Made by a program: the position numbers and the translations under genes. Shown piece by piece: positions 26,516 to 35,427 of a DNA stretch of 64,000 bases (position 1 is its first letter; every line of letters begins with the position of its first letter). Below the pieces are notes generated by a model. That model searched no databases. It saw only the letters and a list, made by a program, of their open reading frames with translations, and had not been told where the DNA came from. Source of the DNA: Terriglobales bacterium (GTDB lineage Bacteria; Acidobacteriota; Terriglobia; Terriglobales; Acidobacteriaceae). The DNA lies in the NCBI GenBank assembly GCA_035561515.1, contig DATMXP010000018.1, positions 1 through 64,000 of the forward strand, in the 5' to 3' direction.

Positions 26516-27889
26516 GTGAGGATCAAACGCGCGTTTCTCGCCGCTTTTTTGTTGGTTGGCATGGCCTTGGGCCAGCAGCCACAGCCGTCAGAGCCCCAGC
26601 AACAACCTGCCGAACAAACTGAACACCGCATTAGTCCCGAAGAGGCCGACAAGCTCTTCAAGGCTGTCGATGAAATCCTGAAATTTGCCAGCGAACGTAC
26701 TGGCCTACCGATCAAGCATCCGGTCAAAAGAAAGCTCACGAGCCGGGCTGAAGTAGAACAATTCTTTCTGAAGGCCTTCAAAGAAGACGAGTCTGCCCAG
26801 CGCCTGCAACAGGCGGAACTCGTGCTCAAGAAGTTCGGTCTAATCCCGCGCGACTCATCGCTCGGTGGTACCCTCCTGGCTCTCTACACGGAGTCGGTGG
26901 CGGGTTACTACGATCCGAAGACAAAAACTGTTTACCTGCTCGATTGGCTCGATGTGGAATCGCAAAAGCCGGTGCTCGCCCATGAATTGACTCACGCGCT
27001 TCAGGATCAGAACTTCGATCTCCAGAAGTACTTCAAGCAGGCTAAGCCGAAAAACGGCGAGTACGACGTCACTACCAGCGAGTCCCTATCAGCCCGTGTA
27101 GCGGTGATGGAAGGTCAGGCGGCAGCGACGATGATTGACTACCTCCTTGAGCCTCGTGGCCTTACGCTCGCGTCCAGTCCGGATATCGCCAGGGCGGTTC
27201 AGTCGGGCATGCTGTCGGAATCCGAGGCGCCCATCTTTGGTCACGCTCCGCTGTACCTGCGGGAAGATTTGAAGTTCCCGTACACCTATGGCCTGAACTT
27301 TGTTCTTTCGTTGATGAAGAAGTCCACCTCCGAGGCATTCACAACGCCCTTCAAAAATCCACCTGCCACCACTCGGCAGATTATGGAGCCGGAGACCTAC
27401 GAAGAAGGCGAGGCAGTGCCGCCATTGCCCGTGCCGGATCTCGACAAAGTTCTCGGAAAGGAATGGCAGCGCTTTGACGTGGATTGTGTTGGCCAGTTCG
27501 ATGTTTTGGTGCTTGCCCAGGAATATGGCCGCACTGCGGAACAGGCTCGAAGGCTCGCTACCTCATGGCGCAACAGTTATTACTACGCTGCCGGCAAACG
27601 TGGTGTTAAGCCGTCAAAGACAGAAGACATCGGGCTACTGTACGTCTCGAAATGGAGTTCGGCGGAGGCGGCAAATCACTTCGCGGATGTTTATGCCGGA
27701 GCGGTGGGCATCCGGTACAAAAACATCGCGCCGGTCGAAAACGAGCCAGGACACTGGAAGTCGGAAGAGGGCGACATCTTCATCGAGCGGCAGGGAGACT
27801 ACGTCTTGATCACGGAGAGCTTCCCTCCGGAGATTTCGAAGAAAGTTCGCTCGGCTGCGTTGGAACGTTTGCAGCTTCCCAAGCAGTAG
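26516..27889 (+). CDS. Secreted HExxH-motif putative metallopeptidase of unknown family
   Basis: A 457-residue exported protein with signal peptide 'MRIKRAFLAAFLLVGMALGQ' followed by a Gln/Pro-rich segment. 'VLAHELTHALQDQ' is a canonical zinc HExxH helix, and a downstream 'VMEGQAAATMIDYLLEP' could supply the third (Glu) ligand. It follows a strand-rich 'GYYDPKTKTVYLL', as in several minimal gluzincins. The C-terminal third has no motif I recognise. The GTG start gives a clean signal peptide; ATG 26483 is possible. The frame is open further upstream, opposite the TPR gene, which I disregard. Peptidase activity is inferred. Confidence 0.75.
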   Translation: MRIKRAFLAAFLLVGMALGQQPQPSEPQQQPAEQTEHRISPEEADKLFKAVDEILKFASERTGLPIKHPVKRKLTSRAEVEQFFLKAFKEDESAQRLQQAELVLKKFGLIPRDSSLGGTLLALYTESVAGYYDPKTKTVYLLDWLDVESQKPVLAHELTHALQDQNFDLQKYFKQAKPKNGEYDVTTSESLSARVAVMEGQAAATMIDYLLEPRGLTLASSPDIARAVQSGMLSESEAPIFGHAPLYLREDLKFPYTYGLNFVLSLMKKSTSEAFTTPFKNPPATTRQIMEPETYEEGEAVPPLPVPDLDKVLGKEWQRFDVDCVGQFDVLVLAQEYGRTAEQARRLATSWRNSYYYAAGKRGVKPSKTEDIGLLYVSKWSSAEAANHFADVYAGAVGIRYKNIAPVENEPGHWKSEEGDIFIERQGDYVLITESFPPEISKKVRSAALERLQLPKQ

Positions 27890-27951
27890 CCCTCAGTGTC
27901 GCTTTTGTATAATCGCGGGTTCCCCTTCAAAGAACTTTTCAGGAGAAGGTT

Positions 27952-28830
27952 TTGTCCCAAGCAGAAATAGGAATTATCGGTGGCAGCGGTTTATATAGCA
28001 TGCCGGGCTTTTCAGACGTACGTGAGGTAAAGCTCGAAACTCCCTTTGGCGATCCGTCAGACGCTTACATCCTCGGTACTCTAGAGGGCCGCAAAGTTGC
28101 CTTCCTCGCGCGGCATGGACGTGGACATCGCCTGATGCCGACCGAGTTGAACTTCCGGGCCAACATCATGGGTATGAAGATGCTCGGGGTGGAGCGCATC
28201 GTTTCTCTTTCTGCTGTCGGATCATTGAAGCAGGAGCACAAGCCTACCGATTTCGTGATTCCCGATCAGTTCATCGACCGTACTTTCGCCCGTGTTTCCA
28301 CGTTTTTCGGCGATGGCATTGTCGCGCACGTGGGATTCGGAGATCCGGTCTGCCATGAGGTGCAACAGGTCATCAATCATGCATGCCGCGAGGCCAGCGT
28401 CGTCTCGAAGATGAACGGCACGTACGTGTGCATGGAAGGTCCGCAGTTTTCAACCAAAGCCGAGTCAAACCTGTATCGCAGTTGGGGAGCCGACGTAATC
28501 GGCATGACCAACCTTCAGGAGGCGAAACTGGCGCGCGAGGCGGAGATTTGCTACTCAACACTCGCGATGGTTACCGACTATGACTGCTGGCATCCGGAGC
28601 ACGACTCCGTCACGGTGGAACAGATCGTCGCCGTGCTGCACAAGAATGCAGAGAATGCCTGTAACGTGGTTCGCCATGCAGTGAGGGGAATGCCCGCCAC
28701 AAAATCGTGCAAATGCGATCAGGCACTGGCGACGGCGATTCTCACGGATCGCAGCAAAGTGCCGGCAGCTACGCTGAAAAAGCTCAACCCGATTCTCGGC
28801 AAATACTTCGGACAAAAGGCGGGCGCATAG
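27952..28830 (+). CDS. mtnP: S-methyl-5'-thioadenosine phosphorylase
   Basis: Phosphorolyses methylthioadenosine to adenine and methylthioribose 1-phosphate in methionine/purine salvage. The 292-residue protein has 'IGIIGGSGLYSM', 'HGRGHRLMPTELNFRANI', 'MEGPQFSTKAESNLYRSWGADVIGMT' (in parts) and 'ATDYDCWH'-like 'VTDYDCWHPE', typical of MtnP and not of plain purine nucleoside phosphorylase. The TTG start is preceded by AGGAGAAGG. The next gene, a PfkB kinase, starts immediately after its stop. Confidence 0.93.
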   Translation: MSQAEIGIIGGSGLYSMPGFSDVREVKLETPFGDPSDAYILGTLEGRKVAFLARHGRGHRLMPTELNFRANIMGMKMLGVERIVSLSAVGSLKQEHKPTDFVIPDQFIDRTFARVSTFFGDGIVAHVGFGDPVCHEVQQVINHACREASVVSKMNGTYVCMEGPQFSTKAESNLYRSWGADVIGMTNLQEAKLAREAEICYSTLAMVTDYDCWHPEHDSVTVEQIVAVLHKNAENACNVVRHAVRGMPATKSCKCDQALATAILTDRSKVPAATLKKLNPILGKYFGQKAGA

Positions 28831-29754
28831 ATGTCGATTCTGGTTGTCGGTTCAGTTGCATACGATTCCATCAAGACTCCGTTCGGCTCCGTCGAGCGCG
28901 AACTGGGCGGTTCCGCCACACACTTCAGCCTCGCCGCCAGCTTCTTCACGGATGTCCGTGTTGTCGGCGTGGTTGGTGACGATTTCGGTCCTGATCAGGA
29001 AGCTGTATTCCAAAAGCGCAAAATCGATACCCGCGGCATTGAGCGGGCGGACGGGAAGACTTTTTATTGGTCAGGCGAGTATGGCGAGAACCCCAACGAA
29101 GCCAAGACGATTTTCACGCACTTGAACGTTTTCGAGAAATTCCAGCCGAAGATTCCCACCGAGTATCTGAAAACCGATTTCCTGTTCCTGGGAAATATCC
29201 ATCCGTCATTGCAGTCGGATGTGCGTCGCCAGATGAACGGGTCGAAACTCGTCGGCGGCGACACCATGAACCTGTGGATCGACATCACCCGGCCCGAGTT
29301 GACCGAAACGCTGAAGGGCATCGACATCCTTCTCATCAACGACGGCGAAGCGAAGATGCTTGCCAAAGACGGCAGCGTTCCTCGCGCAGCGCAAAAGGTA
29401 CTGGCGATGGGGCCGAAGGCTCTCGTCATCAAGCACGGTGAGTACGGAGCGACTGTGTTCTTCCGCGAAGGCGCATTCGGCATCGGACGACACCCGTTCC
29501 GTGCGCCAACCCTGCCACTGGAGCAGGTGAAGGACCCCACAGGCGCTGGCGATTCGTTCGCCGGAGGCTTTATGGGATACATTGCGTCGCAGGGAGAGAT
29601 CAACCGTGAGACGCTGAAACGCGCCATGTTCTACGGCGGCGTGATGGGCTCCTTCGCCGTGGAAGACTTCGGTACCCGCCGTCTGCAGCGCGTAACGAGA
29701 GATGAAATCGAAGAACGCTTCCAGATTTTCCGTGAGTTAACACACCTTGAGTAG
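28831..29754 (+). CDS. PfkB-family carbohydrate/nucleoside kinase
   Basis: A 307-residue ribokinase-fold kinase. It has the N-terminal 'GGSATHFSLAASFF' substrate glycine motif and the C-terminal 'DPTGAGDSFAGGF' with the catalytic Asp and anion hole. It begins directly after the mtnP stop codon, so it probably acts on a product or relative of the MTA salvage reaction (adenosine, a 5-deoxy sugar or similar). Which one cannot be told from motifs. The glycosyltransferase downstream overlaps its end by eight bases. Confidence 0.88.
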   Translation: MSILVVGSVAYDSIKTPFGSVERELGGSATHFSLAASFFTDVRVVGVVGDDFGPDQEAVFQKRKIDTRGIERADGKTFYWSGEYGENPNEAKTIFTHLNVFEKFQPKIPTEYLKTDFLFLGNIHPSLQSDVRRQMNGSKLVGGDTMNLWIDITRPELTETLKGIDILLINDGEAKMLAKDGSVPRAAQKVLAMGPKALVIKHGEYGATVFFREGAFGIGRHPFRAPTLPLEQVKDPTGAGDSFAGGFMGYIASQGEINRETLKRAMFYGGVMGSFAVEDFGTRRLQRVTRDEIEERFQIFRELTHLE

Positions 29755-31459
29755 TTCCGAAGATACGGCATCACGTGTACGGGAACTGCCGCTCACTATC
29801 GAAGCGGAAGCCCCCCGTGCACGTGAACGCCGCTGGCCGGACTACCTCCTCCTGACGTTCATCGCGATTGTTTGCAGCCTCACCGCCTTCCTCTACTACT
29901 GGCACACGGGCGAACTGTTGCTGTATGGGGATGCCGTAGCGCACCTGAATATCGGACGTCGAGTTCTGGACTCGCGCCTGCCGGGATTGTTTCAGTTTGG
30001 TACTGTATGGCTGCCCTTGCCGCACCTGCTGATGCAGCCATTCATCTGGTCAACCTGGATGTGGAAGACCGGTTTAGCTGGATCGATTCCGTCCATGTTT
30101 GCGTTTGTCGCCGGAGTTGTTGGCATCTTCCGCCTTGTTCGACATGGCATGGCGTCCATTCCAAATAACGAACATGCATCACGCGTGTCTGCCTGGTTTG
30201 CCGCCATGGTCTGCGCGCTTAACCCCAACCTCCTTTATCTGCAAGCGACGGCGATGACCGAGTCCATCTACTTGGCGGCATTCGTATGGGCGACGGTGTT
30301 TCTGTCGGAGTTTCGCTTGCACTTGCTTCAGGGGAACGATCCCCAGGCCCAAAGAAGTCTGGTAGGGACCGGCTTCTTTCTTTTGCTGGGAATCATGACG
30401 CGCTACGACGGATGGTTTACGGCTGTCGTCTACGCCATCGTTGCGTTACTTCTCCTGATCTCAGCCAGTCGTCAAAGCGGACTTGAGCCGCTTCATTTCA
30501 TTCACGAACGTTCCTGGCGCCGGGCGTTGATCGCGTTCATCATCCTTCTGGCGATATTTCCCATAGGTTGGTTCTGGTTCAACAAAAAGGAATTCAAGGA
30601 CCCGCTGGCATTCGTGCGGGGGCCTTACTCGGCTCGAGGGATTGAGGCGAGAACACGGCAGGCCGGACAGCCGCACCATCCGGGATGGAATGCGCCCTCA
30701 GTCGGTGCCACTTACTTTGTGAAGTCGGCCAAACTCAACATGGCGACCACCGAACGATCAGAAAGGATCTGGATTTATGCCGCCGTGCTCGGATCGGTTT
30801 TCGTGCTGGGTTTCATTCGTCCTCTGAGTGCCTGGCTTCTCCTCTGGATTCCCGTGCCGTTTTACGCCATCTCCATCGCTTGGGGTGGAGTACCCATCTT
30901 CATGCCAGTTTGGTGGCCGTTCTCCTATTACAACGTGCGCTATGGCACCCAACTGCTTCCGGCTTTTGCCGCATTCGGCGCGGTTCTGCTGTTCCTCTTC
31001 CTGCGCCGATTCCGGTCCAGAAAAATCAAGCTGGCGTTCATTGTGGCGGGGTTCCTATTTGTCCTGACCAGTTATGTGAACGTTTGGCGCGCAGTCCCGA
31101 TCTGCCTTCAGGAGGCACGTGTTAATTCGCGGGATCGTATCGTGCTGGAAAAACAACTGTCTGCCTATCTCCCGACTCTCCCAACTGACTCCACCATCCT
31201 GATGTTTATCGGTCAGCACGGCGGAGCCCTCCAGAGCATCGGTTTCCCGTTGAAGCGCACCATCAACGAATGTCAGAAGCGCATTTGGGGATCGGCGCTC
31301 TTCAGTCCGGCCCGGATGGCCGATTTCGTGATCGCCACCGACGGAGATCCCGTTTCCAATGCGATCAAGGCAAATCCGGAAGGTCTACAAAAGATCGCCG
31401 AGTTTACAGCGCCCCGCCAAAGTTCCATTTCGGTCTATCGGTCAAGCCTTCACCAGTGA
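29747..31459 (+). CDS. GT-C type membrane glycosyltransferase-like protein
   Basis: A 570-residue polytopic protein with about ten membrane helices. The first periplasmic loop after TM1 has 'YGDAVAHLNIGRRVLDS', the acidic motif expected of GT-C fold (ArnT/PMT-like) lipid-phosphosugar glycosyltransferases, and 'FGTVWLPLPHLLMQPF' resembles the next conserved segment. The C-terminal domain is soluble. The TTG start lies within the end of the PfkB gene. Donor and acceptor are unknown. Confidence 0.75.
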   Translation: MSSSEDTASRVRELPLTIEAEAPRARERRWPDYLLLTFIAIVCSLTAFLYYWHTGELLLYGDAVAHLNIGRRVLDSRLPGLFQFGTVWLPLPHLLMQPFIWSTWMWKTGLAGSIPSMFAFVAGVVGIFRLVRHGMASIPNNEHASRVSAWFAAMVCALNPNLLYLQATAMTESIYLAAFVWATVFLSEFRLHLLQGNDPQAQRSLVGTGFFLLLGIMTRYDGWFTAVVYAIVALLLLISASRQSGLEPLHFIHERSWRRALIAFIILLAIFPIGWFWFNKKEFKDPLAFVRGPYSARGIEARTRQAGQPHHPGWNAPSVGATYFVKSAKLNMATTERSERIWIYAAVLGSVFVLGFIRPLSAWLLLWIPVPFYAISIAWGGVPIFMPVWWPFSYYNVRYGTQLLPAFAAFGAVLLFLFLRRFRSRKIKLAFIVAGFLFVLTSYVNVWRAVPICLQEARVNSRDRIVLEKQLSAYLPTLPTDSTILMFIGQHGGALQSIGFPLKRTINECQKRIWGSALFSPARMADFVIATDGDPVSNAIKANPEGLQKIAEFTAPRQSSISVYRSSLHQ

Positions 31460-31509
31460 TCTAAAACCACACTCGGAAGCCGAAGGGCTCTGCGTTACAA
31501 TCCGCTGCA

Positions 31510-32223
31510 ATGGATCTGCTCAAACAGCTCTGGGAACACTATGGTCCGCAAACCGAGCTGGCCTATTTCACCGCCCAGACCATGTTGCGACTGGTGCTTG
31601 CGGCGTTTCTCGGCGGCGCCATCGGACTGGAGCGTGAGATTCACCGGAAGCCGGCCGGTCTTCGAACGAACATGTTCATCTGCTTCGGTTCGGCGATGTT
31701 CACGATCCTCTCGTACAAGCTGGCTGGGGAGTTCACCGGCGACCACACCCGCATAGCGGCGCAGATTATCCCTGGCATCGGATTCATTGGCGCCGGCTCG
31801 ATTTTGCACGCGCGCGGCAATGTTAGCGGTCTCACCACCGCGGCTACCATATTCGTCGTTGCGTCCATCGGAATGGCGTGCGGCGGCGGCCTCTATATCC
31901 CGGCAATTTTCGCTACCGTGGTTCTCGTACTCGCGCTATCGGTACTCGGTCTACTGGAGAAGCGCTTCAACCTGAAGGATGTGACGATGATCTACGAAAT
32001 GCGTGGACAGTTGGCGGATGAGATCATCGCGGCAGTCAACGGCGTGCTCGAAGACGATCGCAAGATCATGGAGAGCGTGCAGATCGGGCGGTCCAACGGA
32101 CACTTCCGAGTGCAGTTCACTATCCATGGCACCTACCAGGAACATCAGTCAATCTTGAAGAAATTAAAAGTCGTGCCTCAAGCGGAAAGCGTGGAGTGTC
32201 TTGGCATCACTGACCACGAATAA
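31510..32223 (+). CDS. MgtC/SapB-family membrane protein
   Basis: A 237-residue protein with an N-terminal MgtC membrane domain of about five helices, including the signature 'GGAIGLEREIHRKPAGLRTN', and a C-terminal cytosolic ACT-like domain ('DVTMIYEMRGQLADEIIAAV'). MgtC homologues affect Mg2+ homeostasis and ATP synthase activity. It is followed one base later by dapF with no obvious functional link. Confidence 0.88.
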   Translation: MDLLKQLWEHYGPQTELAYFTAQTMLRLVLAAFLGGAIGLEREIHRKPAGLRTNMFICFGSAMFTILSYKLAGEFTGDHTRIAAQIIPGIGFIGAGSILHARGNVSGLTTAATIFVVASIGMACGGGLYIPAIFATVVLVLALSVLGLLEKRFNLKDVTMIYEMRGQLADEIIAAVNGVLEDDRKIMESVQIGRSNGHFRVQFTIHGTYQEHQSILKKLKVVPQAESVECLGITDHE

Positions 32224-32224
32224 C

Positions 32225-33010
32225 ATGGCCATCCTCCCATTTGTAAAAGCTACCGCGTGTGGCAACGACTTCCTCATCATCGACGGCCAAATTGCTCCGT
32301 CAGAACAGCTGCACGCGATTACACGTTCGATTTGCGACCGCCACAACGGCGTTGGCGCCGACGGCGTTGAGTGGCTGTTCAAGTCCGATAAAGCTGACCT
32401 GTACGCCCGCCTGATCAACTCCGACGGCTCTGACGCGGAGGTTTCCGGCAACGGTACGCGCTGCGTGGCAGCCTGGTACGCCCACGAGCACGGCGCAAAG
32501 GAAGTTCGGATCCTGACCGATGCTGGAATAAAAACCTGCACCCTGACTGCTCGGGACGATATGACATTTCAATTCCGTAGCGATATGGGCGTACCCGAAA
32601 TCGCAGGCGAAGAGACGATCCAGACCACCTCCGGAACACATCGAGGTCTGAGACTGTCTGTAGGAAACCCCCAGTTCATCGTTTTCGTCGACGAATTCAC
32701 GCCGGACTGGCCGAAGCTCGGCGCCGAGCTCGAGCACCATCCAGTATTTCCAAACCGCACGAATGTCGAATTCGTGAAGATCACCGGACGAAACGAGATC
32801 GAGATCCGCATATTCGAACGGGGGGCAGGCGAAACCCAGTCCTCTGGCACTGGATCGTGCGCATCAGCCGTGGCGGCCGTTCACACCGGACGCGTGCAGT
32901 CACCAGTGAAAGTTGTTTCTCCGGGTGGACCACAGACCGTCGAATGGAACGAGCGGATTGCCCTGACCGGGCCCGCGAAGATCCTGTGTAAGGGTGAGTA
33001 CTACCTCTGA
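32225..33010 (+). CDS. dapF: Diaminopimelate epimerase
   Basis: Converts LL- to meso-diaminopimelate for peptidoglycan and lysine. The 261-residue protein has 'ACGNDFLIID', the first catalytic Cys in 'SGNGTRCVAAW' and the second in 'SSGTGSCASAV', plus 'GNPQFIVFV'. The ATG right after the mgtC stop matches the family start. Together with ldcA and mpl downstream it forms a DAP/murein-peptide group. Confidence 0.94.
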   Translation: MAILPFVKATACGNDFLIIDGQIAPSEQLHAITRSICDRHNGVGADGVEWLFKSDKADLYARLINSDGSDAEVSGNGTRCVAAWYAHEHGAKEVRILTDAGIKTCTLTARDDMTFQFRSDMGVPEIAGEETIQTTSGTHRGLRLSVGNPQFIVFVDEFTPDWPKLGAELEHHPVFPNRTNVEFVKITGRNEIEIRIFERGAGETQSSGTGSCASAVAAVHTGRVQSPVKVVSPGGPQTVEWNERIALTGPAKILCKGEYYL

Positions 33011-33035
33011 AGTCGTGCAGGGATGACCTGATACT

Positions 33036-33998
33036 ATGGCTCCAATGCCAACCTCCCGCGACATCCTGAAGCCCCCGCCCCTCCGTCGCGGAGACACCAT
33101 CGGCATCGTCTCACCTGCTTCCAACATTCAATCGGAAGCGCTTCAGGCGGGCGTCACGCACTTGCAGCAACTCGGTTACAAAGTCGTTCTGGGTGAGAGC
33201 GTTTTGCGGCAGGACCTTTACTTCGCCGGATCGCATGAGGAACGGGCTCGCGACCTGATGCGCATGTTTGAAGCCCCCGATGTACGTGCGATCTTGTGCG
33301 CTCGGGGTGGCTACGGCGCTAACTATCTGCTGCCGTTGATTGACGTCGATGTGATCCGGCGCAACCCCAAACTGCTGATCGGCTATAGCGACCTTACCTG
33401 TCTTTTGACTTGGCTCACCGACGAGACTGGCCTCGTCACATTCCATGGCCCCATGGCCGCCAAGGACTTTGCCCACGAAGATGGCGTCGAACTCGAGTCT
33501 TGGTTCGCAATCACAGAAGGGAAGAGCCTGTTCCAGCGCCGTGGCCTGGAGACACTGATATCGGGCGAAGCTGAAGGTCAACTTTATGGAGGCTGCCTCA
33601 GTATCCTCGCCGCATCATTGGGGACTCCGTACGAATTCGAGACCGGAGATACCCTCCTGTTCCTCGAAGACATTGGCACCAAGCCATACCAGATCGACCG
33701 CATGCTCATGCAGATGAAGTATGCGGGTAAGTTTGACGGCGTTCGGGGTATCGTGTTCGGTCAAATGGTCGATTGCATTCAGCCCGGTGGACAGGATTAC
33801 ACCCTGCAAGAAGTCATCCTGCGGATCCTTGGTGATCTCGATATTCCCATCGCCTTCGGGCTGCCGTCGGGTCATGTTCCCTCAGGTAATGTGACTTTGC
33901 CTTTTGGTGTTCGCGCCCGATTGCAGGCCGACGAAATTTCCGCCACACTCACTATTCTGGAATCGGCAGTTTGCTCGACGACTTCTGCCGCGCACTGA
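33036..33998 (+). CDS. ldcA: LD-carboxypeptidase (S66, murein recycling)
   Basis: A 320-residue cytoplasmic peptidase that removes the terminal D-Ala from murein tetrapeptides. The catalytic triad is visible: Ser in 'LIGYSDLTCLL', Glu in 'LLFLEDIG' and His in 'PSGHVPSGN'. 'RGDTIGIVSPAS' and 'ARGGYGANYLLP' are family motifs. It lies 25 bp after dapF and is followed four bases later by mpl, which reuses the resulting tripeptide, so the pair makes one recycling module. Confidence 0.92.
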   Translation: MAPMPTSRDILKPPPLRRGDTIGIVSPASNIQSEALQAGVTHLQQLGYKVVLGESVLRQDLYFAGSHEERARDLMRMFEAPDVRAILCARGGYGANYLLPLIDVDVIRRNPKLLIGYSDLTCLLTWLTDETGLVTFHGPMAAKDFAHEDGVELESWFAITEGKSLFQRRGLETLISGEAEGQLYGGCLSILAASLGTPYEFETGDTLLFLEDIGTKPYQIDRMLMQMKYAGKFDGVRGIVFGQMVDCIQPGGQDYTLQEVILRILGDLDIPIAFGLPSGHVPSGNVTLPFGVRARLQADEISATLTILESAVCSTTSAAH

Positions 33999-34002
33999 AG
34001 GA

Positions 34003-35427
34003 ATGAACTCCAAACACATACATCTCATTGGCATCTGTGGCACGGCAATGGCATCGTTGGCCGGAATGCTGAAAATACGCGGATTTCACGTAACCGGCTC
34101 CGACGCCGCGGCGTATCCGCCCATGTCTGATTTTCTCGCGGAACTTGGCATCCCCGTGGCCCAGCCTTTTGCGGAAAAGAATCTCGAACCCGCTCCCGAC
34201 CTCGTCATCATTGGCAATGCAATTTCCCGTGGCAACGTTGAACTCGAATACGTGCTCGACCGCCGTATTCCGTTCCAATCTCTGCCGCATTTGCTCCATG
34301 ACGAATTCCTCGCGAAACACGATGTCATCGCGATCGCCGGTACCCACGGCAAAACCACAACCACCTCAATGGTCTCGTGGATCTTCCACGTTGCTGGCCA
34401 GGATCCGTCGTTCCTGATTGGCGGAATCGCCGAGAACTTCCAGAGCAGTTTCCGGGTGTCGAAGGGCAAGAACTTCATCATCGAAGCCGACGAATATGAC
34501 ACCGCGTTCTTCGACAAAGGCCCCAAGTTTCTTCACTACTTTCCGGATTCCGTGATCCTGACCTCCGTCGAGTTTGATCACGCTGACATCTACAAAGACC
34601 TCGACGCAGTGAAGATCGCCTTCAAGCGACTTGTGAACCTGGTTCCGCGTCGTGGACGGCTGCTCGCCTGGGACGGTAGCGCCAACGTCGATGAATGCAT
34701 TGCGAAGGCCTTCTGCACGGTAGAGCGCTATGGGTTTCACAAGAACTCAACCTGGCGTGTCACCGACGTTTCCTACGAACCGGAGCGCACTGCCTGGCAG
34801 GTGCTTCGCAACGACGAACCCTGGGCCGAATTTGAGTTCGCACTTGCCGGTGAGTACAACGTCCTGAACGCAACAGCTGCCACAGCCATGGCTGCCGGAT
34901 ACGGCATTCCCGTCGAAAAGATAGCCGAAGCTTTGCGCACGTTTGAAAGCGTGAAGCGCCGCCTCGAAGTCCGCGACGAAGTATACGGCATCACCATCAT
35001 CGACGATTTCGCCCACCATCCAACCGCGATCTCTCAAACGTTACAAGCCCTGCGGACGCGCTACAACGGACGTCGCCTTTGGGCCATACTTGAGCCTCGC
35101 TCCAACACCCTCCGCCGCAACGTATTTCAACGTGAACTTGTGGAGGCGCTGAGCCTCGCCGACCGCGTCGTAATTGCCGCCATTTTCAAGCCTGAGGCCA
35201 TTCCAGAACATGAGCGGCTGCATCCCGAAGATGTGATCAGAGATCTGAACAGCAACGGCAAACCGGCACGTGTACTCGCAAATGCCGACGAGATTGTCGC
35301 AACCATAGCGCCAGAACTGCTGCCTGGAGATGTCGTTGCCATCCTTTCCAATGGCGGATTCGGTTCCATTTATGAGAAGCTTCCTGCTCGCATTCGAACT
35401 CTCAACGAGGTGAAAACGTCCGCTTGA
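34003..35427 (+). CDS. mpl: UDP-MurNAc:murein tripeptide ligase Mpl
   Basis: ATP-dependent Mur ligase (474 residues) that attaches recycled L-Ala-gamma-D-Glu-mesoDAP to UDP-MurNAc. It starts 'HIHLIGICGTAMASLAGML', with the ATP loop 'AGTHGKTTTTSMV', then 'EADEYDTAFFDKGPKFLHY', which is diagnostic of Mpl rather than MurC, and 'DDFAHHPTAI'. The start is the ATG after the ldcA stop; the frame extends back into ldcA as a shadow. The M61 peptidase gene overlaps its stop codon by four bases. Confidence 0.93.
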   Translation: MNSKHIHLIGICGTAMASLAGMLKIRGFHVTGSDAAAYPPMSDFLAELGIPVAQPFAEKNLEPAPDLVIIGNAISRGNVELEYVLDRRIPFQSLPHLLHDEFLAKHDVIAIAGTHGKTTTTSMVSWIFHVAGQDPSFLIGGIAENFQSSFRVSKGKNFIIEADEYDTAFFDKGPKFLHYFPDSVILTSVEFDHADIYKDLDAVKIAFKRLVNLVPRRGRLLAWDGSANVDECIAKAFCTVERYGFHKNSTWRVTDVSYEPERTAWQVLRNDEPWAEFEFALAGEYNVLNATAATAMAAGYGIPVEKIAEALRTFESVKRRLEVRDEVYGITIIDDFAHHPTAISQTLQALRTRYNGRRLWAILEPRSNTLRRNVFQRELVEALSLADRVVIAAIFKPEAIPEHERLHPEDVIRDLNSNGKPARVLANADEIVATIAPELLPGDVVAILSNGGFGSIYEKLPARIRTLNEVKTSA

